A stretch of 64,000 nt of DNA. It comes from Raphanus sativus. Taxonomy: Eukaryota > Streptophyta > Magnoliopsida > Brassicales > Brassicaceae. The first letter of the stretch is position 1. Each line of letters opens with the position of its first letter. Positions 9,498-19,510 of this stretch are shown piece after piece. The position numbers were made by a program, and so were the translations under genes. The notes beneath the pieces were generated by a model. That model saw only the letters and a program-made list of their open reading frames with translations, was not told the DNA's origin and made no database searches. The stretch covers positions 11,904,001 through 11,968,000 of the forward strand of contig NC_079515.1 of assembly GCF_000801105.2 (NCBI RefSeq). The letters run 5' to 3'.

Positions 9498-11936
9498 TCA
9501 TACATTTCGATTTCCAAACAGTAACCACTGCAGGCTTTGTCTTGGACGCCTTTTATTTTGCGTCCTTGGCAGCCGTTCACCAGCAGATGGAAACCTTTTC
9601 ACTCTCTTTCTACCCCTCTTCTCAACGCGCTTTGGAGCTATGATCTTCATTTCTTTGATGTAATCTGGGACATCCCATTGACTCCTATCAGGAACCACAT
9701 AAATAGACCTGTAATATGCCAATGCCCACAGCTCTGTCCAATAGTATTTAGAGATCAAATCTTCTAACTGGAAAACAGAGCCACTACCATGACTGCTAGA
9801 GTAGAAAATGTAAGCCGCTAGTCCGTGGACACAAGGATACTTTTCAATATCAAAGAACCGGCAACTGCAACTTTTTCCACGTAAATTCACCGAATATGGC
9901 TTCCCATCTGATGCGACGACACTGTATTCCAGGTCGGAAGAGTTTATCTCTGAAACAATTAATTTCCTCGCCTCTGACCATGCGTCATGCACATAGTTTT
10001 CCACAAGAGGCACTAGTTTCCGCTCAGTGGATCCTCTAACGGTTTCTTTCCTATGGTCATTAAACCAATCAACTGTTTTTTTAACGATCGTATCTAGCAA
10101 GGGTATTAAAGAGTACTTCCTCGCATCCCTGAAAACGCTGTTCATCGACTCGACAACGTTGCTTGTGTCGATGTTGTATCTTTCTCCCGGAAACTAACAC
10201 CTCGCCCACTTTTCTTTCTCACTGCTCTCCTCCAAATACTTGGCAGCTGATGGATATCGAATCTTGAAAGCATCATATTCAGTCTCGAATTCAGGAACTG
10301 TGTAAATCCGAGCAATCTCCATAAATTTCCATTGCACAACTTCTTTGTTGACGTTACTTACATGACCTTTCACATTTTGAGCCAAATGCCATATACAATG
10401 CGCATGATGAGCCATCGGAAATACATTAGCTATCGCATTGATGAGGCTTCCATTTCTGTCACTCATAAACACCAACTCCGATGAATCTGGCACAACAGTC
10501 TTGAACATCTTGAAAAACCAACTCCAACTGTCCTTATTCTCACCATCTAGCACACCAAAAGCTAAAGGATAGTGGTGCCGATTAGGATCTTGGGCCGTTG
10601 CAAAAACAAGTACACCACCATATCCATTTTTCAGAAAAGTAGCATCCACGGTTACAACTTTCCTCATCACTTTAAAACCTTTGATGCTAGCTCCCAGTGC
10701 TATGAACAAGTACTTGAATCTGTCAGAATCATTCAATTTCACACTCGTGATTGTCTGATGATTGATCTTCTCTAACATGTACAAATAACAATACAACATC
10801 TGATAGCTTTCTTCGGGAGTCCCACGCAAAACGTTTACAGCTTCGTTTCTACCTCGCAAAGCAGTGGAGTATGATATATTGACACCCAGTTTTGTCCACA
10901 CAAGAGTCTGGATACTGCTAGGCCGAGGAGTTTCCATTTGCCCTGGATAATCATCACGCAATAGAGATGCAACCAGCTGTGGCGAGCCTCTCCTCTTTGA
11001 GTTGCAATTACTCTGACTCCCATGCGAGCATGTATGCATCTTGTTGTACGTTCTAATAGAGAACATTTGAGATTTTTTAATCTTCGCAGCACGTACTCCC
11101 CATTTACATCCTTCCTTAATGCATTTTAACACTAACCGCTCCTTATCTGATTTCACCACATTAAACCCAAATGTTTTCGTGCATGCGCCTCTATCCACCA
11201 CTTCTTGCACTGCCTTTTTACTAGCAAACTCTTGTTGTATTTTCAAACCAAGACCGTCTTCCCATTCCTCCATAAACGGAATCTCTTTGCCAACAGGTGG
11301 AACATCAACATTTTCATCCCTCCTTTCTGTGTCTTCGCGACCATTATCCACATTACCATCAACATTTTCATCCACATTGCCATCAATATTTTCATCCACA
11401 TTGCCATCACCATTACCATCATCAATTGCATAGACATTTGCCTCCACATTGCCATCAACATTTACGTCTTCATCACCTTTTTCCAACATCTCCTCAATCG
11501 CCACAATCCCCCCCTCGGGTTGTTTATCAACTTGATTGTTGCCACCATATAAAGTTATGGCTTTATCTCCGATTTCATCTTCATGCCACACCTCATATTT
11601 CATACCTAGAGAACTTCGTTTCCCCACTCTTGAAAGCTGCTCTGCTAGTACTGCCATTTTGATCACCTCCACAAACAAAATGCACCTCCAGTTATCTTTA
11701 TCAAGGGACAAAAGATAACTCAGCAGATCCTCATCATCACAAATGGCGAATTTCTCGTCGCTCCCAATCAGCAGTGGAATGTAGCTCAAATTCAACTTCA
11801 CATTACATTCATTAACCCCGACCTTTTTGCATATGCGTGCTTCTAGCATTGAAAGAGTTATCTCCTCAGCAGCATGCTTGAACACTAAACAATACATCTG
11901 ACCTTCGCATCTGAAGTGTATGATGACGTTGCTCAT
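9498..11936 (-). pseudogene. MuDR-type MULE transposase with one stop codon
   Basis: One minus-strand frame of 813 codons, interrupted only by TAG at 10196-10194 (codon 581). The ATG at 11936 (MSNVIIHFRC) follows a likely 3' splice site, so a 5'-UTR intron is probable; an in-frame ATG at 11969 is less likely. In order: the MuDR N-terminal domain (1-110), an Asp/Asn-rich repeat (VDGNVDEN, about 170-220), a zinc-binding MuDR domain, then the DDE catalytic core with Asp in VTVDATF (about 427) and MSDRNGS (about 491) and a CIWHLAQN motif. After the stop come NVVESMNS and a SWIM zinc finger (CSCRFFDIEKYPCVHG). Related transposases have a non-stop residue between WARC and FPGERYN. Apart from this nonsense codon the gene looks fresh. 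Confidence 0.88.
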
Positions 11937-11995
11937 TCTAACCTGCCAAAACCATTCAATACAATCCATTATTCATAGAAAAATCACCCCTGCGA

Positions 11996-12065
11996 ATACC
12001 AGTTTTATAACAGCTTTACTAGTTCTGCAACAATTTCAGTTATACTAGTTTTCCTAGTTTTACAG
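11996..12065. repeat. AACTAG-rich cluster at transposase 5' side
   Basis: On the minus strand this reads AAAACTAGGAAAACTAGTATAACT, followed by GAACTAGT. It is the same type of AACTA-core repeat as the other arrays of this block. It lies 60-130 bp upstream of the transposase start codon. Confidence 0.6.
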
Positions 12066-14378
12066 TCGTACAGATTTGGAATTTGAAATCTTCATTCACT
12101 GGCCTACGAATCGAGAAAATCGAACAATGCAACCATTCTCCTACTCAATTCAACTCATTTTCCATTCCAATACCAACCTCCAACATCTACATTCATTCAA
12201 ATCAGCTTTCTCAGCTCATTCAAGAGCTTTGGAACCAAAATCATACCTCTTCTGCGGAAGAATAGACCGGCGATGGACAGAGATAAGATTGCCCCTTGCA
12301 CAGCGGCGAAAGACGACGGAATAACAAGCCTGAGTCGCAGCTTTCGAATGGGTGAGCTCTGGAGGAGAGAAGAAGCTCGAAGCTTCGACGTCGGGTCTCT
12401 CTCGTTTTTCACAAACGCACTATCTCCCAAAACGCAAAAGAGTTGCGTTTTTCTCTTTTTAATTTCTTTTTTTTATCTGAGGCTAAATTGGTAATTGTCA
12501 TTCCTTTAATGAATCAGAGGGATATGAAGATTTAAGGGAGATATAAGTGATTTAAAATGTTCATATAAGGGGGATAGAGATGATGTCTCATAACACCACT
12601 TCAAACCCAAGAGTTTCAAACATATTTTCCGTTAGCCATATTTTTATTGTTGCTAAAAAACCATATTTTTATTATGTACTAATGCTATGATTGAGATGAT
12701 TAAGTAGTTTTGTGTAACTCATTATTCTCTATATAATAAAAAAATAAGCATTTGTCTTTGATGTGTTCGCACTATATTTATCACGTGAAATTCTCACATT
12801 ATCCACTAGTCTATATTTAGACTTGGAAGGATTCATCTCTTACAGACGAGAGCGTCTACTAACTCATGAAGTATAAACCTAAGCACAAGATTCAGTTTTG
12901 AGTGTGCTAATGGTCCCCAAAAGATTGGCATTATGTTCGTGTCCCAAAAGCAACTTCATCAAATGCGTATTCTAGAGCTGGACTTAAACCCCCAGTGTTC
13001 AAACGTTCGAACCTCAGCCTTAAACCAGTAACATAGAACTGGATTCGAAAGCGGGTCTCAGAAGCATACACAACCGATTATCATATTCAAGTTTATAGAT
13101 GAGCGGACCTCATACCACCAATTAGAAATGAACGGTTCTGCTCCAGCGCTGGGATGTGGAGCCCCAAACACATACTGCCACTTGGTGAGCTCCTCCGGTT
13201 GACTACTCCATCGTCACTAACCTCGATAGATGTTGTCCCCGAGAACTGGAGGACAAAGCCTCTCTCCATGTTTCGAAAAAATCTCTTCGCTTTTTGTCTC
13301 ACCATCCTACGAGAACAAAGATCTATGGTGGAGAAGTCGTCTCATTCTGTCACGCGTTGTCGCTGAACCAGAGTCGCTGGAAATCTGAGAAAGAGGAAAA
13401 ACTAGATCTGATTCCTCTGTTGACCCTAAAAGCCGACCCTTTCCTCAACCATCTTCCCATGATCCTCACTGCTACTCCAAATTACACCGGATCTTAACCT
13501 CGAAGTTACTCAAACCGGGCTTTCAGGTAGTCCCGTCGTACCAGAATAGCAAGCGTATCAGACCAGGTCAGAGCGGTGGGGGAGAAAGCAAAGGAAAAAC
13601 AAGAGGGAGTGAAGGAGGAGTGTTTAGAGCAAGGCTAGAGCGTTAGAGAAAGAGTATTTTATGATTTAGCTTCTTTCAAATGGCAATCTAGATGACTTGC
13701 CAGTCGTCTAATATATAAGTTTTAAAGATTGGACGAATTATGTTGCATGTAAAAACTTTGCAGTTATAATATGTTTTATATTTTAGACAAAGAGACCATA
13801 GTATAGTAAATAAGGCATTGAAATGATTGAATTTGAAAGGGGTTTTGGTTGATTGTATGTTTTGTGTTAATATTTATAAAAAGATAGAAATATTTGGCAA
13901 AACAAATATGTAATAAAATTAGAAAGACATTAGCAATGCATGTTAAAATGTGACAAAGAAAGAAATGATAATGAGAAAATCAAGAAGGCAAAGAAGATTT
14001 TTATTATGTGTTAGAGAAGTTAATGTGATAATTGCATATACAATTTCACTTACTTTTGTTATTACTAAATTTTCATCAATTATTTTGTATCAAATTTATG
14101 AAAAAAAAATTAAAATTAATTTACATCATAATTAAATAGGTTATATATAAGATAATTTGATGACTAAAAATTGTTTCAAAATATATTTTGTGGTTTACTG
14201 ATCATGAATTTGTAAATCATTTGATCAAAATCATGCAAATTTTTTAACGACTTAGATTAATATTACATATTGTACAGAGATTTTATATTTTAAAGTATTT
14301 TAGAGTTAAAACTTATCATTTTAATGTTCCAAATTATTATTTCAAAAATTAAAATTTATAGCAGTATATATAAACATA
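12066..14378. other. No recognisable gene; possible decayed elements
   Basis: 12066-12600 is the probable 5' leader and end of the MULE. 12600-12900 is AT-rich. 12900-13620 has a clearly higher GC content than its surroundings and reads openly for 60-70 codons in several frames, but I recognise no family and splicing does not join the pieces. 13620-14378 is AT-rich with nothing seen. Confidence 0.45.
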
Positions 14379-15608
14379 CTAGGTGTTTTGTCTGCATTTG
14401 CGGGCTTAATAGTTTTAAAAAATTATAAATAGGTATATTATCAGTTCAAAAACCATTAGAATAAAATTATTATCATGTTTTGAAATATTTTATAATTAAA
14501 TAAATATTAGTTTTTATATTAAATATTTTTTATTTTAATAAAATATATTTTATTAAGTGAAATAAATGAAATATTCATATAATACATAAATTATATTTAT
14601 TTTAAAAATATTATGATGTAAAATATTTTTAGATAGTATAATATAGAATTTTTTAGATAAAGATTACCATCAAACTAATGAAATTATTTTTTAATTTATG
14701 GGTAATATAAATTAACAAATATAATTTAATTATTTTTTCAGAATAATAAAGATTTTTAGCACTATAAATTTAAATGTGAGAGCGAACAAATTCTTCCTCA
14801 AATAATAGTATAAATAATTTTAATATTTTGCCAAATTTTTCAGAATTTATTACAATAAGTGAATTTGATTGTCCTAAAAATATATCGTAAAAGATAAATA
14901 ATTCATTTTATCTTATATATATATTAAAATAGCTTCGGTTTCGTATTACTAAACCAAATATATATAAACATGTAATAATTTAGTATTACTAAATTATAGT
15001 GCATAAGTTTGAATATGATATTGTCTTTAGAATATTATAAATATTTTCAAGACAATGATAAATTATCAGTTAAATCACTAAAATTATTTATTATATTAAT
15101 AATTAAGCATAAAATATGACTAAACATATAATTATGTAAAGTATGAGAAATAAGCAAATTCACTCTAAAAATAGTAAAAGAATATTGTTTTATAACTTAA
15201 ATTTTTTAGTAGAAATATTTTAAGATAATAACACAATATATAAGAATTATCTTATTTTAAAAAGAATTAATATTATTAATATAAATTCGTTTTAACTATA
15301 TAATAAATTCACAAATAAAAGTATAGATATAGATAAATTGTTTTATATCTTATTTTTAACTTTTATAACAGAAATAATTATTTTATGATACCAACACAAT
15401 ATATAAGAATTATTTTTTTTCTAAAAATAATCTGATTAATATATATTTTTTTTAATTATTTATAAAATTAATTAATGGTATCATTAATTTTAACCGCTTT
15501 AACTTTTAATGTGAGCGCTCGAATGCGAAAAAATCATCTCTAACTTTTAATGTGAGATCTCTGTTGCAAAAAACCACTTTGCAAATAATTCGCATATAAT
15601 AGTATAGA
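14379..15608 (-). mobile_element. Non-autonomous Helitron
   Basis: On the minus strand it begins TCTATACTATTATATGCG (15608) preceded by A, and ends CAAAACACCTAG (14379) followed by T. That gives 5'-TC, 3'-CTAG and insertion between A and T, as Helitrons require. A short GC-containing stem (GCCCGCAAATGC) lies about 12 bp before the 3' end. The interior is very AT-rich with no coding. Near the 5' end are two copies of a CTCACATTAAAAGTTA motif, also seen in the Helitron at 54.8 kb, so the two belong to related families. Confidence 0.65.
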
Positions 15609-15811
15609 TAGATAGATAATATTTATATGGCAGTCACTTAGTAATAAATAAACGTAAAAGAGAAAACATAAAACGGTATGCAGTGCTAGCATGAAAGAGT
15701 AAAACGGCAGACGTCAGGACAATGACTCCTCGTCATCCTCGTCGAGTAGGTAGCTTTACTCTTAGTCCACTCAATTGCAAAACTAGATCCACTTCCTTGT
15801 CTGTCTGCCTC

Positions 15812-15829
15812 TCTCTCTCTCTCTCTCCT
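15812..15829. repeat. CT microsatellite in RopGEF leader
   Basis: A run of CT dinucleotides about 40 bp before the RopGEF ATG, typical of plant 5' leaders. Confidence 0.7.
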
Positions 15830-15865
15830 AGTAAATGCTGTCGCTAACCTCTTGATCCGAGAAAA

Positions 15866-17850
15866 ATGGCAAGTCTATCTTCGGAGGAAGACGAAGAATG
15901 CTCTTCCGAGAGATGCGGAAGCTACAGCCCCAGCGCCGACGTTAGTTGCCAGTCGGAGAGTTCGAGCAGCTTCTTCGGAGAAGCCTCTAGCCCCCGTAGG
16001 TTTTACTTCCCGGCCCCTGTCATGCTCCCGGTCATCGGCGGCAAAGACGTTGTCTGGGATGACAAGTCAGAGAAACAGAACAGCGACTTATCCGGTAAGG
16101 AAAAAAAAAACATTGAACATTCCGACATTGATTGTATTATTTACTAAATTAAATTAGGGTTTCTTTATTTGAAACAGAAATTGAGATGATGAAGGAGAGA
16201 TTTGCTAAGTTGCTTCTCGGAGAAGACATGTCTGGAGGAGGTAAAGGTGTTTGCACAGCTCTTGCAATCTCCAACGCCATTACCAATCTCTCTGGTAATA
16301 AAGAGAACCATTCTTTCTATTCGATTATGCATGTATGTATCATCATCGTCATTCAGTTAGTTTAATTCATTTACAGCGACTGTGTTTGGTGAGCTATGGA
16401 GGCTTGAGCCTCTTGCTCCTCAAAAAAAGGCAATGTGGCGTAGAGAGCTTGAGTGGTTACTCTGTGTCTGCGATTCCATCGTTGAGCTCATTCCTTCCAC
16501 TCAGCAGTTCCCTGGAGGAGGAGGTGGGACTTACGAGATCATGGAGACTCGCCCTCGTTCTGATCTCTATGCCAACCTCCCTGCTCTCAAGAAGCTCGAT
16601 GCAATGTTGATTGATATGCTTGACGGGTTTTCCGACACTGAGTTCTGGTATACTGATCGTGGGATTGGTCTTGGAGACTGTGAAAAGGAGTCTTACGACT
16701 CTCCAGCTTCCCGTGGCGGTGGCGGTGGCGGTGGTCGTCCTTCCTTTAGGCAGGAGGAGAAGTGGTGGCTGCCTTGCCCTAAGGTTCCACCTAATGGTTT
16801 GTCTGAAGAGACGAGGAAGAAACTCCAGCAGTGCCGGGACTTTGCTAACCAGATTCTCAAGGCTGCATTGGCTATTAACGCCGGTGTGCTCGCCGAAATG
16901 GAGATACCTGACCCTTACTTGGAGACATTGCCCAAGGTATATTATATATGCATGCAGCTTGCTTCTCTCCGTTGAAGGTTTAAATTTTAAATATTTGTTA
17001 AACATGGTGCAGAGCGGGAAGGAATGTCTTGGAGAGATAATCCACCAGTACATAACTGCAAACAAGTTCTCACCTGAATGTCTCCTAGACTGTATTGATC
17101 TCTCATCTGAACATCAGACTCTTGAAATCGCCAACAGGATTGAGGCTGCCGTTCACGTTTGGAAGCAAAAGAAGAACGGGAGGAAACACAAGAAGCATGC
17201 GAAACTAAAGCTGTCCTCATGGAGTGGCAAGGTCAAAGGGCTTGTAAACGACTCTGAGAGAAATGAGTTCCTTGCGCAGAGAGCTGAGACACTCTTGCAG
17301 AGCCTGAGGATCCGTTTCCCGGGTCTTCCCCAGACAACGCTGGACATGAACAAGATTCAGTACAACAGGGTATAGAATAAACTAAACTAGTGTAACTTTT
17401 GCTTGCAGAATGAAATGTTATGGTTACCTGATTTTAGAGTTTTGTTTGTGTTTGCAGGATGTAGGGCATGGAGTTCTTGAGAGTTACTCTAGGGTGTTGG
17501 AGAGCATGGCGTTTAATGTCACTGCCAGAATAGATGATGTGCTGTATGTTGATGATTCCATGAGAAGATCCGTCTCTGCCACAGAGTCGCCTGCTCTATT
17601 CAGCATCGGTGGACTCAACGGTCGTGGGCCTGTTGCTCAAAAACCTTTCTCTGCACAAAGCTCTCCATACGGTTCCCCATTTGCTACACCTGCCCTAAGC
17701 ATAGCATCGAGGAGCCCGAGGAGAGCACCACTGCTGTATAGGAGTGGCGCGAGAGAGAAGGGAATATTGGGTGAATCAGATAAAGCATGGTCGTATGCTG
17801 GAAATCTGAGCTCAAGAAGAGTAACGGGAGTGACACCGGAGAGAGATTGA
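15866..17850 (+). CDS. Rop guanine nucleotide exchange factor (PRONE)
   Basis: Five exons (15866-16094, 16178-16294, 16377-16936, 17013-17369, 17458-17850) give 551 residues. Residues 1-75 are Ser/Glu-rich and disordered. The PRONE domain starts near residue 77 ([20 protein letters not shown]) and runs to about 450, including [51 protein letters not shown] and [18 protein letters not shown] Gly-rich insertion lies at about 228-237. The C-terminal tail ([11 protein letters not shown]...GVTPERD) is the variable regulatory region. PRONE proteins activate plant ROP GTPases at the plasma membrane in polar growth. I cannot assign a paralogue number. From memory no RopGEF sits between CML22 and GFAT in Arabidopsis, so the gene may have moved here. 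Confidence 0.9.
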
Positions 17851-18186
17851 AAGAATGTATATCAGTGGTTGTAGTCGTAACGTAGTGTTTGTATGTTGTG
17901 AAGTTTATATTGTTTTGTCTGTGACTACGATGAGTATGGTAATTGCAACAACGTTTATGACAAAAAAAATGCACGCACATACACTTCTTTTCCTCTCTCA
18001 TTCTCGAATGACCCCTCTTACTCTTAGAGCATGAGCATTGTGTGTACTCTAAGAATTGCGCTTTTAATAAAACTAAATACAATCAATTATAAACTAGGAG
18101 AGAATAAAAAATGCTCTTTGCCAGGAACTGCTTTAAATTGTGAGAGACACAATTACAAGGTCTCTTACTCTAGTAGTTTAATTCTG
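17851..18186. other. RopGEF 3' flank
   Basis: 3' UTR and AT-rich DNA. At 18024-18040 the string TTAGAGCATGAGCATTG resembles one end of a Tourist/Harbinger MITE, but the matching end was not identified. Confidence 0.4.
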
Positions 18187-18346
18187 TTTATAAAATTAAA
18201 AATTAATAATAATCAAGTAAGTATTATTATATAAGAGCATATGTTAGAATAAACTGATGTTAATGCTTTTAGTGTCCACAGCTCAATAAATCCATGACTT
18301 GAGATAAGTCCTCATTTTTTGTCAATAAATAAACAGACTAATCTTA

Positions 18347-18944
18347 GAGCATCTCTAATGGTGGTAACACCATTAGAGTCCCTAAGATTATTAAACTAAT
18401 TTTTTTTTTTAGAATAGTTAAGGATTATGATCAAAATAGAAAGTCCAATGGTATTTTTTGATTTTGAGTCCTTAGGATAAAAAAAACAGAGAGTCAAAGA
18501 CTTCAAAGACAATCCTGTCATAAACACCAACTCTAGTGTTCATCAAAGGCTAACAATCTCAAATCCAATCAATTCCCAACACCTACACCTAGAAACCCTT
18601 CAAGAATCAAGAATCGAGATTGAGTACCAGCGCAAGTCCTCTCCTTGGTGAATTTGTAGATGAGGACGGAGATTCCGAGAGCATGGACAGCTTCGGCGGC
18701 GACGAAAAGGTTTTCGTGGTCGTGAACGATCTTCGAGAAAAGCTTTGACCTTTGGTGGTTGCCGGCGAACCCATGTCGTCTCTCCCCACCCAATGCCAAG
18801 CTGCCACGTCCATAAAGATTTGATCCTAAAACTCCTTATATAAGGATCAATCCTTAGGTAACTAAGTGTTTATATTATTATTATCTTGTTAATTCCCTAG
18901 GATTAAGAGTTAAAGATTTCTCTTCATCCCCATTGCAGCTGCTC
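18347..18944. mobile_element. PIF/Harbinger-like non-autonomous element
   Basis: 598 bp, flanked by TTA on both sides (18344-18346 and 18945-18947). The duplicate at 19.3 kb shows a single TTA and serves as the empty site. Ends read GAGCATCTCTAATGG and, on the other strand, GAGCAGCTGCAATGG. The 3-bp TTA duplication and these ends fit PIF/Harbinger (Tourist) elements. There is no transposase; the interior carries a host gene fragment. Confidence 0.8.
18600..18780 (-). pseudogene. Captured ERD2/KDEL-receptor-like fragment
   Basis: Read leftward, the frame gives IVHDHENLFVAAEAVHALGI and then SVLIYKFTKERTCAG. As I recall, this is the N-terminal membrane region of plant ER-lumen protein-retaining receptor-like (ERD2-like) proteins. 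Upstream the match degrades (HQRSKLFSK), and downstream it is lost after TCAG. Only about 40 codons of one exon are present inside the Harbinger-like element. The call rests on motif memory; no intact receptor is encoded. Confidence 0.72.
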
Positions 18945-19510
18945 TTAGTTCATTGTCATTATCCCCCATATTTATATTTTAACCAGTGATTTCAAGCATT
19001 TTTTTATATATTTAGCACCTGCATAGTTCTTATTGTTACTATTTATCATTCATATCTATATAAAATATCTTATATTATTTAGAAATTATAATTAATGAAT
19101 TGTCAATTACACTATGAGCTCGAGGTATATATTAATTTTATAAACAAAATTAGACCTTATAATTTTGTTTATAAAATTAAAAATTAATAATAATCAAGTA
19201 GTATTATTATATAAGAGCATATGTTAGAATAAACTGATGTTGATGCTTTTGGTGTCCAGAGCTCAATAAATCCATGACTTGAGATAAACCCTTATTTTCT
19301 TTCAATAAGTAAACCAACTAATCTTAGTTCGTTGTCATTATCTACCATATTTATATTTTAACCAGTGATTTCAAGCATTTTTTATATATTTACCACCTGC
19401 ATAATATTTAGTGTTATTATTTATCATTCATATCTATATAAAATGTCTTATATTATTTAGAAATTCTAATTAATGAATTGTCAATTGCACTATGAACTCG
19501 AGGTATATAT

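Larger units (their letters stand above)
4140..12600. mobile_element. VANDAL-type Mutator-like element (composite)
   Basis: Between the CML22 3' end and about 12.6 kb lies a transposon-like block. It holds a DUF1985 gene (+), a GRF zinc-finger gene (+), a second GRF gene (-), a large hairpin and a MuDR-type transposase (-). In Arabidopsis, DUF1985 proteins and GRF-type small proteins are repeatedly found with Mutator-like transposases. I see no long terminal inverted repeats, which fits VANDAL/non-TIR MULEs. I could not locate the 9-bp target duplication, so both borders are approximate. Short AACTA-containing repeats occur in the noncoding parts across the block and support treating it as one unit. 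Confidence 0.6.
18187..19510. repeat. Direct duplication, one copy interrupted
   Basis: Copy A is 18187-18346 plus 18945-19130; copy B is 19164-19510. Both contain ATATAAGAGCATATGTTAG, CAATAAATCCATGACTTGAG and AACCAGTGATTTCAAGCATT in the same order, with roughly 92-95% identity by eye. Copy A is split by the element at 18347-18944; copy B is uninterrupted. No gene was recognised in the repeated unit. Confidence 0.85.

Noticed and set aside
4140..12600. Clear 9-bp target duplication or terminal inverted repeats of the large MULE
   Set aside because: I compared sequence around 4.02-4.25 kb with 12.4-12.65 kb and found no convincing pair, so borders are left approximate.
13000..13020. tRNA-like B-box (GGTTCGAAC on the minus strand), possible SINE
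   Set aside because: No matching A-box at the right distance and no cloverleaf or poly-A end found.
16457..17065. 202-codon minus-strand frame over the RopGEF gene
   Set aside because: Shadow of the PRONE exon; the sense strand has consistent splicing and a conserved domain.
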